Origin: Nemertoderma westbladi
Lineage: Eukaryota > Xenacoelomorpha > Nemertodermatida > Nemertodermatidae
Direction: 5' to 3'
NCBI GenBank assembly: GCA_032718475.1
Contig: JAUCBJ010002846.1
Coordinates: 1-64,000 of the forward strand
DNA: 64,000 nucleotides
The first letter of the stretch is position 1, and each line of letters opens with the position of its first letter. This document shows, piece by piece, positions 34,274 through 46,243 of this stretch. The position numbers were made by a program, and so were the translations under genes. A model generated the notes under the pieces. It searched no databases. It was not told the DNA's origin and saw nothing but the letters and a program-made list of their open reading frames with translations.

Positions 34274-37200
34274 TGTCAGACACTATTAACCAACCAGACC
34301 CCATCGGTGGTGTGTTTCCTTCCTGTCAGACACTATTAACCAACCAGACCCCATCGGTGGTGTGTTTCCTTCCTGTCAGACACTATTAACCAACCAGACC
34401 CCATCGGTGGTGTGTTTCCTTCCTGTCAGACACTATTAACCAACCAGACCCCATCGGTGCTGTGTTTCCTTCCTGTCAGACACTATTAACCAACCAGACC
34501 CCATCGGTGCTGTGTTTCCTTCCTGTCAGACACTATTAACCAACCAGACCCCATCGGTGGTGTGTTTCCTTCCTGTCAGACACTATTAACCAACTAGACA
34601 CTATTAACCAACCAGACCCCATCGGTGGTGTGTTTCCTTCCCCTGTCAGACACTATTAACCAACTAGACACTATTAACCAACCAGACCCCATCGGTGGTG
34701 TGTTTCCTTCCTGTCAGACACTATTAACCAACCAGACCCCATCGGTGGTGTGTTTCCTTCCTGTCAGACACTATTAACCAACCAGACCCCATCGGTGCTG
34801 TGTTTCCTTCCTGTCAGACACTATTAACCAACCAGACCCCATCGGTGCTGTGTTTCCTTCCTGTCAGACACTATTAACCAACCAGACCCCATCGGTGCTG
34901 TGTTTCCTTCCTGTCAGACACTATTAACCAACCAGACCCCATCGGTGCTGTGTTTCCTTCCTGTCAGACACTATTAACCAACCAGACCCCATCGGTGCTG
35001 TGTTTCCTTCCTGTCAGACACTATTAACCAACCAGACCCCATCGGTGGTGTGTTTCCTTCCTGTCAGACACTATTAACCAACCAGACCCCATCGGTGGTG
35101 TGTTTCCTTCCTGTCAGACACTATTAACCAACCAGACCCCATCGGTGATGTGTTTCCTACCTGTCAGACACTATTAACCAACCAGACCCCATCGGTGCTG
35201 TCAGACACTATTAACCAACCAGACCCCATCGGTGGTGTGTTTCCTTCCTGTCAGACACTATTAACCAACCAGACCCCATCGGTGGTGTGTTTCCTTCCTG
35301 TCAGACACTATTAACCAACCAGACCCCATCGGTGGTGTGTTTCCTTCCTGTCAGACACTATTAACCAACCAGACACTATTAACCAACCAGACCCCATCGG
35401 TGGTGTGTTTTCTTCCTGTCAGACACTATTAACCAACCAGACCCCATCGGTGGTGTGTTTCCTTCCTGTCAGACACTATTAACCAACGAGACCCCATCGG
35501 TGGTGTGTTTCCTTCCTGTCAGACACTATTAACCAACTAGACCCCATTGGTGGTGTGTTTCCTTCCTGTCAGACACTATTAACCAACTAGACCCCATCGG
35601 TGGTGTGTTTCCTTCCTGTCATACACTATTAACCAACCAGACACTATTAACCAACCAGACCCCATCGGTGGTGTGTTTCCTTCCTGTCAGACACTATTAA
35701 CCAACTAGACCCCATCGGTGGTGTGTTTCCTTCCTGTCAGACACTATTAACCAACCAGACCCCATCGGTGGTGTGTTTCCTTCCTGTCAGACACTATTAA
35801 CCAACCAGACCCCATCGGTGGTGTGTTTCCTTCCTGTCAGACACTATTAACCAACCAGACCCCATCGGTGGTGTGTTTCCTTCCTGTCAGACACTATTAA
35901 CCAACCAGACCCCATCGGTGCTGTGTTTCCTTCCTGTCAGACACTATTAACCAACCAGACCCCATCGGTGGTGTGTTTCCTTCCTGTCAGACACTATTAA
36001 CCAACCAGACCCCATCGGTGGTGTGTTTCCTTCCTGTCAGACACTATTAACTAACCAGACCCCATCGGTGGTGTGTTTCCTTCCTGTCAGACACTATTAA
36101 CCAACCAGACCCCATCGGTGCTGTGTTTCCTTCCTGTCAGACACTATTAACCAACCAGACCCCATCGGTGCTGTGTTTCCTTCCTGTCAGACACTATTAA
36201 CCAACCAGACCCCATCGGTGGTGTGTTTCCTTCCTGTCAGACACTATTAACTAACCAGACCCCATCGGTGGTGTGTTTCCTTCCTGTCAGACACTATTAA
36301 CCAACCAGACCCCATCGGTGGTGTGTTTCCTTCCTGTCAGACACTATTAACCAACCAGACCCCATCGGTGGTGTGTTTCCTTCCTGTCAGACACTATTAA
36401 CTAACCAGACCCCATCGGTGGTGTGTTTCCTTCCTGTCAGACACTATTAACCAACCAGACCCCATCGGTGGTGTGTTTCCTTCCTGTCAGACACTATTAA
36501 CCAACCAGACCCCATCGGTGCTGTGTTTCCTTCCTGTCAGACACTATTAACCAACCAGACCCCATCGGTGCTGTGTTTCCTTCCTGTCAGACACTATTAA
36601 CCAACCAGACCCCATCGGTGGTGTGTTTCCTTCCTGTCAGACACTATTAACCAACCAGACCCCATTGGTGGTGTGTTTCCTTCCTGTCAGACACTATTAA
36701 CCAACCAGACCCCATCGGTGGTGTGTTTCCTTCATGTCAGACACTATTAACCAACCAGACACTATTAACCAACCAGACCCCATCGGTGGTGTGTTTCCTT
36801 CATGTCAGACACTATTAACCAACCAGACACTATTAACCAACCAGACCCCATCGGTGGTGTGTTTCCTTCATGTCAGACACTATTAACCAACCAGACACTA
36901 TTAACCAACCAGACCCCATCGGTGGTGTGTTTCCTTCATGTCAGACACTATTAACCAACCAGACACTATTAACCAACCAGACCCCATCGGTGGTGTGTTT
37001 CCTTCCTGTCAGACACTATTAACCAACCAGACCCCATCAGTGGTGTGTTTCCTTCCTGTCAGACACTATTAACCAACCAGACATTATTAACCAACCAGAC
37101 CCCATCGGTGCTGTGTTTCCTTCCTGTCAGACACTATTAACCAACCAGACCCCATCGGTGCTGTGTTTCCTTCCTGTCAGACACTATTAACCAACCAGAC

Positions 37201-38146
37201 CCCATCGGTGGTGTGTTTCCTTCCTGTCAGACACTATTAACTAACCAGACCCCATCGGTGGTGTGTTTCCTTCCTGTCAGACACTATTAACCAACCAGAC
37301 CCCATCGGTGGTGTGTTTCCTTCCTGTCAGACACTATTAACCAACCAGACCCCATCGGTGCTGTGTTTCCTTCCTGTCAGACACTATTAACCAACCAGAC
37401 CCCATCGGTGCTGTGTTTCCTTCCTGTCAGACACTATTAACCAACCAGACCCCATCGGTGGTGTGTTTCCTTCCTGTCAGACACTATTAACCAACCAGAC
37501 CCCATTGGTGGTGTGTTTCCTTCCTGTCAGACACTATTAACCAACCAGACCCCATCGGTGGTGTGTTTCCTTCATGTCAGACACTATTAACCAACCAGAC
37601 ACTATTAACCAACCAGACCCCATCGGTGGTGTGTTTCCTTCATGTCAGACACTATTAACCAACCAGACACTATTAACCAACCAGACCCCATCGGTGGTGT
37701 GTTTCCTTCATGTCAGACACTATTAACCAACCAGACACTATTAACCAACCAGACCCCATCGGTGGTGTGTTTCCTTCATGTCAGACACTATTAACCAACC
37801 AGACACTATTAACCAACCAGACCCCATCGGTGGTGTGTTTCCTTCCTGTCAGACACTATTAACCAACCAGACCCCATCAGTGGTGTGTTTCCTTCCTGTC
37901 AGACACTATTAACCAACCAGACATTATTAACCAACCAGACCCCATCGGTGCTGTGTTTCCTTCCTGTCAGACACTATTAACCAACCAGACCCCATCGGTG
38001 CTGTGTTTCCTTCCTGTCAGACACTATTAACCAACTAGACCCCATTGGTGGTGTGTTTCCTTCCTGTCAGACACTATTAACTAACCAGACACTATTAACC
38101 AACCAGACCCCATCGGTGGTGTGTTTCCTTCCTGTCAGACACTATT
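34274..38146. repeat. 50-bp minisatellite, segment 2
   Basis: Same 50-bp unit as segment 1. It contains an 840-bp higher-order repeat: the rare variant AGACATTATTAACC recurs at about 37080 and 37920, each after a run of CTTCATGTCAG units. The first ~1.4 kb matches the start of segment 3 variant for variant (CCTTCCCCTGTCAG, GGTGATGTGTTTCCTACC), offset 6363 bp. Confidence 0.98.
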
Positions 38147-40628
38147 TATTTATTTATTTATGCCAGGCAAAGAACACCCATATCACATTGATTTAAACAA
38201 CAGACATAATGATTAACAAATTATAATAATATAGCTAGGTATGGTGGGGTGGGGCCCCGAGCAGGGAAGCACAAACTGCAATGAATAAAGAAAATCAATA
38301 CAAAACAAAACAAAATAAACAAAATAACAAAACAAAACAAAATAAACGATTTGGACCTCCTAATGGCTGTCCAAGGAACACCGACCAATCAGACGGCTTG
38401 TCTGGAACGTCACCATGGCCACACTCTGCACAATACTATTCTGAGACGAGTTCACGCGATGCAACAGTGATACCCGCGCATTGTGAAGGACATGAATGAG
38501 TTTCGGCAGATTTAATGCACCACACATGTATGATACACTAGAGTCATACCGAAATCCAAACAATTTTCTAATTATATTGTTGTAGGCCACCCTAAACTTG
38601 TTGTACGTTGCAATGGAGTAATTACTTCGAGCCCACAACGAGCTGCAATAAACTTGCGTACAAAATGAGCGAAAAAGTTTCACTTTAACGTCCCGAGAAC
38701 TGTAGCTGAATTTACGAATGAGGAAATTACCCCTACGATATAAACTCGATAGCTGATTTAGAATGTCATAATTGTCATCGGTGGTAGAGTGAAATATATG
38801 ACCTAAGTACTTAAATTTTGTAACTGTCTCAATAGCCTTACCATTTATCGATATATATTTAACTAAATCGTTGTTACTAGATTTCGGTATGTATCGCATA
38901 AACTTAGATTTCTTCATATTAATCACAATAGAGTGCCTGTCGGCATAACTCGTGAAAGTGTCAATCAACTTATTTAAACCAGCTATCGAGTTTGATGCTA
39001 AAGATAAGTCATCAGCATACAAAAGATGATTTGATCTCTTATTATTTAATTTACAACCTACGTTTGTATTAGTTAACTCTACACTTAAGTCGTCCATATA
39101 TATAGCATAGAAGTAGGCCGATAAAATACCCCCTTGTTTCGTGCCGTTAGTGACTGCAAACGAGTTAGATATACAACCCCCCCATCGTATACTAAGAACT
39201 TGAAACCGGTACCAATATCGAACTATCCTAATGTAAAACAGAGGAATGTTACGTTTAATTAATTTATCAAATAACTTGTAATGGTTAACCAGATCGAAAG
39301 CCTTTGAGGAATCTATGAAACATATGTACACCGCACTGTCATTTTCTAAATAGTATTGTATGGTTTCTTTTAAAGCGAAAACGCATAATTCAGTACCTAA
39401 ATTACTTTTAAATCCAAACTGAGAGTCTGTAGTATTCAGTTTAGAACTGAAACGTTCAAGCATAACTAGCTCCAAAACTTTGCTACTTATAGTTGCAAGG
39501 GCTATGCCTCTATAATTATCAAAATGTGTGATATCATCATTTTTGTCCTTCACGATGGGCAAAATATTGCATAGCATGAACTCGTCATTCATATGACCAT
39601 GAACATTGAAAGTACTGTACAGAGCCGCCAGGCGGCGGAACAGACGCGCGGTGCCATGGATATAGTGTTCGCTGGACAGACCATCAGGTCCAATTTTTCC
39701 GGGAGACAACCTACCTACAGCAACAGCTACCTCAACATCAGAAACCAACATATCATTGCTAAACTCAATATTACTGAAAATAGATTCAATGTCGTGCTTG
39801 CCGGAGTCATCATTTACTTTATTGTATAAGTTTTTGAATCTTTCCTTAAAGGCGTCACATATATATTTTTCGCCCACAGCATCGCCAACTTTACTGGACA
39901 GCGGTACGTGTGCACTGCAGTGCTTTTTAACATTAGCCCAAAAGTCATTTTGATTACTCGAATATAATGACTCCGCAAGTTTATCAGCGCGTATACCATT
40001 AGCATTGCGCTTACACTGTTTAAGTGCGCGTTTAAATTCTAACTTGGACTGATAATAATCAAAAAGAATAGGACCTGCTCGGGGACACCCGTTAGTACGC
40101 CAAATTCTAAAAAATAATCTTGACCTATCATACAATGATTTAACATAATCATTCCATCCCGGGACAGCATTAAACCTTCTGGAGTTCACTGAACCTTTCT
40201 TTTTCGGAATAGTGCGCTCAGAGGCTAGATGCAATGCACCAACAATATCACAGTATAAATTGTTTATTGCACTTAAGTGATCAGGATTAGTACATTGAGC
40301 ATCTGCACAGTTAGATACAGTATCAGGGACTACAATTGTATTTAAGAGACTGTTCAAGACTGATTGATATTCATTGATATTAGTTGCATTGGCTTTATTC
40401 CAATCGCATTTGTTACCTGCACACGTTCTATTACTAGTATTACTATGAATATTAGGTTCAGGGGCCACCAAGAAATCAAAGTAACAGGTAAAGGGCATGT
40501 GGTCAGTAATGCTTAAATCGTAATTAATTGTAACATTACTTAGCAATGGAGAGACACTGCCAGAGCATACAATGTGGTCTAACCACGAACACGAATTGTG
40601 AGCAGCGCTATTGACCTCCTCTATTGAG
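38147..40628 (-). mobile_element. 5'-truncated APE-type LINE, copy 2
   Basis: 2482 bp, nearly identical to copy 1 without the 3-kb insertion. It has the same 5' truncation point, the same target duplication (38133-38146 and 40629-40642) and the same flanking repeat variants. It therefore came by segmental duplication of array plus LINE, not by a second retrotransposition. Confidence 0.92.
38360..40546 (-). CDS. Endonuclease tail plus reverse transcriptase ORF of LINE copy 2
   Basis: 728 codons from ATG. The frame stays open upstream to the truncation point near 40627, adding the endonuclease piece SWLDHIVCSGS. Residues 12-16 (SITDH) end the AP endonuclease domain. The reverse transcriptase spans roughly residues 280-580: NYRG at 344-347, motif A with Asp412 (CFIDSSKAFD), GTKQGG at 468-473 and YADD at 510-513. 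It would copy its own RNA at a nicked target. The endonuclease N-terminus and any ORF1 are missing, so this copy is not autonomous although its reverse transcriptase frame is unbroken, implying recent insertion. Confidence 0.93.
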   Translation of the reverse strand: MLSNVTINYDLSITDHMPFTCYFDFLVAPEPNIHSNTSNRTCAGNKCDWNKANATNINEYQSVLNSLLNTIVVPDTVSNCADAQCTNPDHLSAINNLYCDIVGALHLASERTIPKKKGSVNSRRFNAVPGWNDYVKSLYDRSRLFFRIWRTNGCPRAGPILFDYYQSKLEFKRALKQCKRNANGIRADKLAESLYSSNQNDFWANVKKHCSAHVPLSSKVGDAVGEKYICDAFKERFKNLYNKVNDDSGKHDIESIFSNIEFSNDMLVSDVEVAVAVGRLSPGKIGPDGLSSEHYIHGTARLFRRLAALYSTFNVHGHMNDEFMLCNILPIVKDKNDDITHFDNYRGIALATISSKVLELVMLERFSSKLNTTDSQFGFKSNLGTELCVFALKETIQYYLENDSAVYICFIDSSKAFDLVNHYKLFDKLIKRNIPLFYIRIVRYWYRFQVLSIRWGGCISNSFAVTNGTKQGGILSAYFYAIYMDDLSVELTNTNVGCKLNNKRSNHLLYADDLSLASNSIAGLNKLIDTFTSYADRHSIVINMKKSKFMRYIPKSSNNDLVKYISINGKAIETVTKFKYLGHIFHSTTDDNYDILNQLSSLYRRGNFLIRKFSYSSRDVKVKLFRSFCTQVYCSSLWARSNYSIATYNKFRVAYNNIIRKLFGFRYDSSVSYMCGALNLPKLIHVLHNARVSLLHRVNSSQNSIVQSVAMVTFQTSRLIGRCSLDSH

Positions 40629-43142
40629 TGTCAGACACTATTAACCAACCAGACCCCATCGGTGGTGTGTTTCCTTCCTGTCAGACACTATTAACCAACC
40701 AGACCCCATCGGTGGTGTGTTTCCTTCCTGTCAGACACTATTAACCAACCAGACCCCATCGGTGGTGTGTTTCCTTCCTGTCAGACACTATTAACCAACC
40801 AGACCCCATCGGTGCTGTGTTTCCTTCCTGTCAGACACTATTAACCAACCAGACCCCATCGGTGCTGTGTTTCCTTCCTGTCAGACACTATTAACCAACC
40901 AGACCCCATCGGTGGTGTGTTTCCTTCCTGTCAGACACTATTAACCAACTAGACACTATTAACCAACCAGACCCCATCGGTGGTGTGTTTCCTTCCCCTG
41001 TCAGACACTATTAACCAACTAGACACTATTAACCAACCAGACCCCATCGGTGGTGTGTTTCCTTCCTGTCAGACACTATTAACCAACCAGACCCCATCGG
41101 TGGTGTGTTTCCTTCCTGTCAGACACTATTAACCAACCAGACCCCATCGGTGCTGTGTTTCCTTCCTGTCAGACAATATTAACCAACCAGACCCCATCGG
41201 TGCTGTGTTTCCTTCCTGTCAGACACTATTAACCAACCAGACCCTATCGGTGCTGTGTTTCCTTCCTGTCAGACACTATTAACCAACCAGACCCCATCGG
41301 TGCTGTGTTTCCTTCCTGTCAGACACTATTAACCAACCAGACCCCATCGGTGCTGTGTTTCCTTCCTGTCAGACACTATTAACCAACCAGACCCCATCGG
41401 TGGTGTGTTTCCTTCCTGTCAGACACTATTAACCAACCAGACCCCATCGGTGGTGTGTTTCCTTCCTGTCAGACACTATTAACCAACCAGACCCCATCGG
41501 TGATGTGTTTCCTACCTGTCAGACACTATTAACCAACCAGACCCCATCGGTGCTGTCAGACACTATTAACCAACCAGACCCCATCGGTGGTGTGTTTCCT
41601 TCCTGTCAGACACTATTAACCAACCAGACCCCATCGGTGGTGTGTTTCCTTCCTGTCAGACACTATTAACCAACCAGACCCCATCGGTGGTGTGTTTCCT
41701 TCCTGTCAGACACTATTAACCAACCAGACACTATTAACCAACCAGACCCCATCGGTGGTGTGTTTTCTTCCTGTCAGACACTATTAACCAACCAGACCCC
41801 ATCGGTGGTGTGTTTCCTTCCTGTCAGACACTATTAACCAACCAGACCCCATCGGTGGTGTGTTTCCTTCCTGTCAGACACTATTAACCAACTAGACCCC
41901 ATTGGTGGTGTGTTTCCTTCCTGTCAGACACTATTAACCAACTAGACCCCATCGGTGGTGTGTTTCCTTCCTGTCATACACTATTAACCAACCAGACACT
42001 ATTAACCAACCAGACCCCATCGGTGGTGTGTTTCCTTCCTGTCAGACACTATTAACCAACTAGACCCCATCGGTGGTGTGTTTCCTTCCTGTCAGACACT
42101 ATTAACCAACCAGACCCCATCGGTGGTGTGTTTCCTTCCTGTCAGACACTATTAACCAACCAGACCCCATCGGTGGTGTGTTTCCTTCCTGTCAGACACT
42201 ATTAACCAACCAGACCCCATCGGTGCTGTGTTTCCTTCCTGTCAGACACGATTAACCAACCAGACCCCATCGGTGGTGTGTTTCCTTCCTGTCAGACACT
42301 ATTAACCAACCAGACCCCATCGGTGGTGTGTTTCCTTCCTGTCAGACACTATTAACTAACCAGACCCCATCGGTGGTGTGTTTCCTTCCTGTCAGACACT
42401 ATTAACCAACCAGACCCCATCGGTGGTGTGTTTCCTTCCTGTCAGACACTATTAACCAACCAGACCCCATCGGTGCTGTGTTTCCTTCCTGTCAGACACT
42501 ATTAACCAACCAGACCCCATCGGTGCTGTGTTTCCTTCCTGTCAGACACTATTAACCAACCAGACCCCATCGGTGGTGTGTTTCCTTCCTGTCAGACACT
42601 ATTAACCAACCAGACCCCATTGGTGGTGTGTTTCCTTCCTGTCAGACACTATTAACCAACCAGACCCCATCGGTGGTGTGTTTCCTTCATGTCAGACACT
42701 ATTAACCAACCAGACACTATTAACCAACCAGACCCCATCGGTGGTGTGTTTCCTTCATGTCAGACACTATTAACCAACCAGACACTATTAACCAACCAGA
42801 CCCCATCGGTGGTGTGTTTCCTTCATGTCAGACACTATTAACCAACCAGACACTATTAACCAACCAGACCCCATCGGTGGTGTGTTTCCTTCCTGTCAGA
42901 CACTATTAACCAACCAGACCCCATCAGTGGTGTGTTTCCTTCCTGTCAGACACTATTAACCAACCAGACATTATTAACCAACCAGACCCCATCGGTGCTG
43001 TGTTTCCTTCCTGTCAGACACTATTAACCAACCAGACCCCATCGGTGCTGTGTTTCCTTCCTGTCAGACACTATTAACCAACCAGACCCCATCGGTGGTG
43101 TGTTTCCTTCCTGTCAGACACTATTAACCAACTAGACCCCAT
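40629..43142. repeat. 50-bp minisatellite, segment 3
   Basis: Continuation of the 50-bp array after LINE copy 2. It parallels segment 2 with an offset of 6363 bp at first, then loses some units. It ends at 43142, where the last unit runs into CCCCATACAGG and the dispersed repeat resumes. Confidence 0.98.
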
Positions 43143-43615
43143 ACAGGTAATTTTGCGCGGGAGGTTTGAACTTTGAAGGCGATTTTCTCTGGATGACAAT
43201 TTTTCGCACGAAAAATACTTGAAAAATATCTGCCATCTCTTAACCGTCTTTTGCAATTTTTGCTTTATGGTTGTTTTCAAAAGCTTCGATAAATTTCTTA
43301 ATAAACTTTTCTTAATTAATAATATTTGGCCCCATTTTTTGAATGGAAAATTACAAAAAAACAAAAAATCATGGTGTTTTTCAGTATTTAAAAAATTTTG
43401 AATTTTTTTTACAATATTGAATTGCACTTTGTCTTTTTCCTTTTGAATAATATCTGTTGTGACTTACGGCCTTTTTTACATCGATTATTTCGTGAACTGG
43501 AGTTGGTACGGTGTTCACGTTTATACCATTAGATAAAGCGCATTTTTTAGACCCAGAAAAAATGTAAAAGTCAATTTTTGAAAAATGCGACTTACGGTCT
43601 TTTCACATTACACTG
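43143..43615 (-). repeat. Dispersed repeat, right part
   Basis: AATTTTGCGCGGGAGGTTTGAAC matches, in inverted orientation, the intronic copy near 15345-15370. Similarity continues over the A/T-rich stretch (AATGCGACTT versus AATGCAACTT near 14970). It is the second half of the element begun at 20700. Minus-strand ORF 43074-43427 is not supported. Confidence 0.6.
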
Positions 43616-43838
43616 CAGAATAGTCGTTATCCCTATTTGGAATTGGCTAGTCTCCGATCAGAATAGTCGTTATCCCTATTTGGAATTGGCTAGTCTCCGA
43701 TCAGAATAGTCGTTATCCCTATTTGGAATTGGCTAGTCTCCCATCAGAATAGTCGTTATCCCTATTTGGAACTGGCTAGTCTCCCATCAGAATAGTCGTT
43801 ATCCCTATTTGGAACTGGCTAGTCTTCCATCAGAATAG
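43616..43838. repeat. 42-bp tandem repeat, ~5 copies
   Basis: Units contain AGAATAGTCGTTATCCC, TATTTGGAATTGGC and TAGTCTCC. The copies differ by one or two bases. Confidence 0.95.
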
Positions 43839-44138
43839 GTAGTGCATCGAATCAATGTGATTATCTCTTGATTTGGACAAGGCTAGGTTGTTCTTTCTAA
43901 TTATCCATGCATAAACCAGTAAACTAGGCTATATTTTACATATTGCAGTGAAATCGGTTCCGATTTTATAATAAGTTGACCCATGGAATACTGGAATACT
44001 TGGAATACTTGAATGGAATGGAATACTTGACCCATGGTATATTTAGTATTCCATGGTTGACCACATCTTACTACACAGTCAGACAGTAGAGTAGGAACAT
44101 AGTTACTTATCAGTAATCAATGTCAGCCTGTATATTAA
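43839..44138. other. Non-coding, small local repeats
   Basis: Contains irregular GGAATACTT repeats at about 43985-44030. Nothing else is recognised. Confidence 0.5.
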
Positions 44139-44822
44139 TTAGCCTCTTAGATCGGAGTCGTAATACCAACTCTCGGCGTCTCCTGCCCTGGCCGCACCAG
44201 AGGAGACGATGCACGATTGATCATATAAGTTCAGCTGTTGGCTAACTAATGCACTACTGAGAGTAATATTTACAGCCAATAAAATGCCAAACAGTTTCAA
44301 CATATGACTGGGAAATATAAGAGCATTGAATCTTGCAGTTGCCTTGAGCAAAGTCTTGGGTCGGAAATCCTCAGTGGAAGTTTCTACTTTAGTCAGACCC
44401 ATCGATGATAGAAAACCAGAACAAATAGCTACCAGAGCAAAGGGGAATGCAGTGGCCGATATAGCTGTTACGCCGGGAGCCATTATCCTGTAATGGCGGG
44501 GATGGTGACTGCTGCAGCGGGGGTAGGCGCGTAGCATTGGGGTCGTTATGAACGCATGCCAACCCACCCCGGTCCATATAGCTGGTAGAAGGGTGATAAC
44601 GGTCAGCACTGGAAACAGGAGCGGCCCCTTGGGCTGAATCACCCTGGTCACCGGGAAGAGAGTTAGCGGTCCAGGAGCCATCGCCGCCATCGCCACAACA
44701 GTTTCCGTGTTCTGGAATATAAACCGCTGCTGCGGCTGTAAATTGGTGCGTATGGCGCGGAAACCGTTCTTAGTTTTTCGACTACTGAAGGTTTCGCTGA
44801 AGTGGGCAAAGCTGGCACCCAT
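44139..44822 (-). CDS. Unrecognised 227-aa ORF with hydrophobic segments
   Basis: The longest non-repeat, non-transposon ORF in the window. It starts ATGG (fair Kozak: TAATGG). About 30 polar, basic residues are followed by three hydrophobic stretches around residues 75-95 (LLFPVLTVITLLPAIW), 115-145 (ISATAFPFALVAICSGFL) and 180-200 (LKLFGILLAVNITLSSALV). A short polar tail ends D-S-D-L-R-G. The hydrophobic segments suggest a multi-pass membrane protein. A resemblance to part of a seven-helix receptor is only an impression. No splice sites were assigned. It could be a single-exon gene, one exon of a larger gene, or chance. Confidence 0.4.
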   Translation of the reverse strand: MGASFAHFSETFSSRKTKNGFRAIRTNLQPQQRFIFQNTETVVAMAAMAPGPLTLFPVTRVIQPKGPLLFPVLTVITLLPAIWTGVGWHAFITTPMLRAYPRCSSHHPRHYRIMAPGVTAISATAFPFALVAICSGFLSSMGLTKVETSTEDFRPKTLLKATARFNALIFPSHMLKLFGILLAVNITLSSALVSQQLNLYDQSCIVSSGAARAGDAESWYYDSDLRG

Positions 44823-45070
44823 TACTGTCTTCTAGAGTTCTATTGAATCTACTGATAGTACAAAACAAAGTTCAATTGTCGTTTGGAGTTTATAGCTACA
44901 TTAAGAGTCAGTAGGATACCGGTACAACAACAACTGCGGTACCGGTACCAGTAGTATGGTAAGTGATACAGTTACATACTGAGGGTCAGTTTACTCTGTG
45001 GTGAATTCAAATTTCCCGTGTGACAAGATAATGGTAGACTTTCAGGTTACAGGAGGGACGCTGTGCTGAT
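44823..45070. other. Intergenic, nothing recognised
   Basis: Unique sequence with a small GGTACCGGTACC palindromic patch near 44937. It would be the upstream region of the minus-strand ORF. No clear TATA box was seen. Confidence 0.4.
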
Positions 45071-45078
45071 GGCCCAAT

Positions 45079-45730
45079 CAGGGCATGATTAAGGGACGGT
45101 GGGGCCCTGGGCAGTCACCAATTTGGGGGCCCCTTGGAGAGGGGCCCAAAACGAGTCAATTTCTTAGTGGAAACGCTCGTATAACTTAATGCATTGTCAG
45201 TGAGTTGCCATTGCCAAAAATTTTCTGAACCTTTGCCCTAGTTTTTTCATAAGAAATTTCGTTGAATACATTGACAAAAAAACAGGCGTATATTGTTAAA
45301 AAAAATAACGATATACTGTACACCTGATGAACGGTTCCAATGGAACCTGAAAGCTTGCAACATTTTAACTTATCTTCATTAGACTAAGACTGTGACTTCG
45401 TTATTTTATTAAATGTCGTTGAAAATTGGTTTAATAATAGCGGCGGAATGGGCATTTAAAAATGGCACAGACAGGACGACAGACCACTCACTATATGCTA
45501 CGGCTCACCTATTAGTATAAAGTATATTGTGAATGTAAGCACAACAAAGATCTTACAACAAGATCTTGACAGGAGAAGATCTACAACAAGATCTGTAACA
45601 AGATGACAAGGGGGCCCCTTCGGGTCTTAACAACTTCGGGCCGACTTAACAAGGGGGCCCCTTCGGGGCCCCCTTGTTAAGTCGGGGCCCTGGGCAATTG
45701 CCTAAAAAGCCATGCCTTAATCAGGGCCTG
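45079..45730. mobile_element. hAT-type MITE
   Basis: Left end CAGGGCATGATTAAGG; right end CCTTAATCAGGGCCTG, which reversed reads CAGGCCCTGATTAAGG (13 of 16 match). The 8-bp flanks GGCCCAAT (45071-45078) and GGCCCAAC (45731-45738) fit the hAT target-site length. CAGGG ends and an AAGG motif are typical of hAT elements. The subterminal regions are rich in GGGGCCCC. The interior has no transposase. The palindromic AAGATCT/AGATCTT cluster lies at 45545-45600. Confidence 0.8.
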
Positions 45731-45738
45731 GGCCCAAC

Positions 45739-46243
45739 CCCTAACATACAGTAGTTGCTATTGCTATTAACGGCTTTCTGGAAAAAAAATGCCGGAAATC
45801 CCGCTTCCGCAAAATTAATTAGGTTATGACCTAGAGTTACAATTTCAATTAGGGTTAACCAAACCTAACCCTCAACTTGCCCATGTCATATCCCCCCCCC
45901 CCCCCCTCCCCCTCATGATAGAACTCCCGGCCCCCCACCCCTCTGAAACGTACTATTGGTTGCATTGTTTGCACCCTTTGCTGATATTGTTATACAATAC
46001 GTTTACTGTAGGCAAATTTCCAATTGGGGTGTCGTTTCAGCCTTCGCATAGGGTTAGAAAAGCCTGCTATTACAATATAATTAGTATTATTGTAAGAAAA
46101 TAATAAGTTTAATTCGGAGTATAAAATATTAATTGTCAAGCAGTATACCCTTTCATCTGTTCATAGTATTATTGTAATAATGCGTCTGCTGCCCTGCCCC
46201 CTGGGTCCCTGACGTATGCCCCTCTAATATTCTCGGTATCTAT
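45739..46243. other. Intergenic, nothing recognised
   Basis: Contains a long C run at 45891-45906. The plus-strand ORF at 45915-46103 shows no recognisable features. Confidence 0.4.

Noticed and set aside
20930-43142. CRISPR array (regular repeats)
   Set aside because: The repeats are contiguous with no unique spacers, and the context is eukaryotic. It is a minisatellite with internal sub-repeats.
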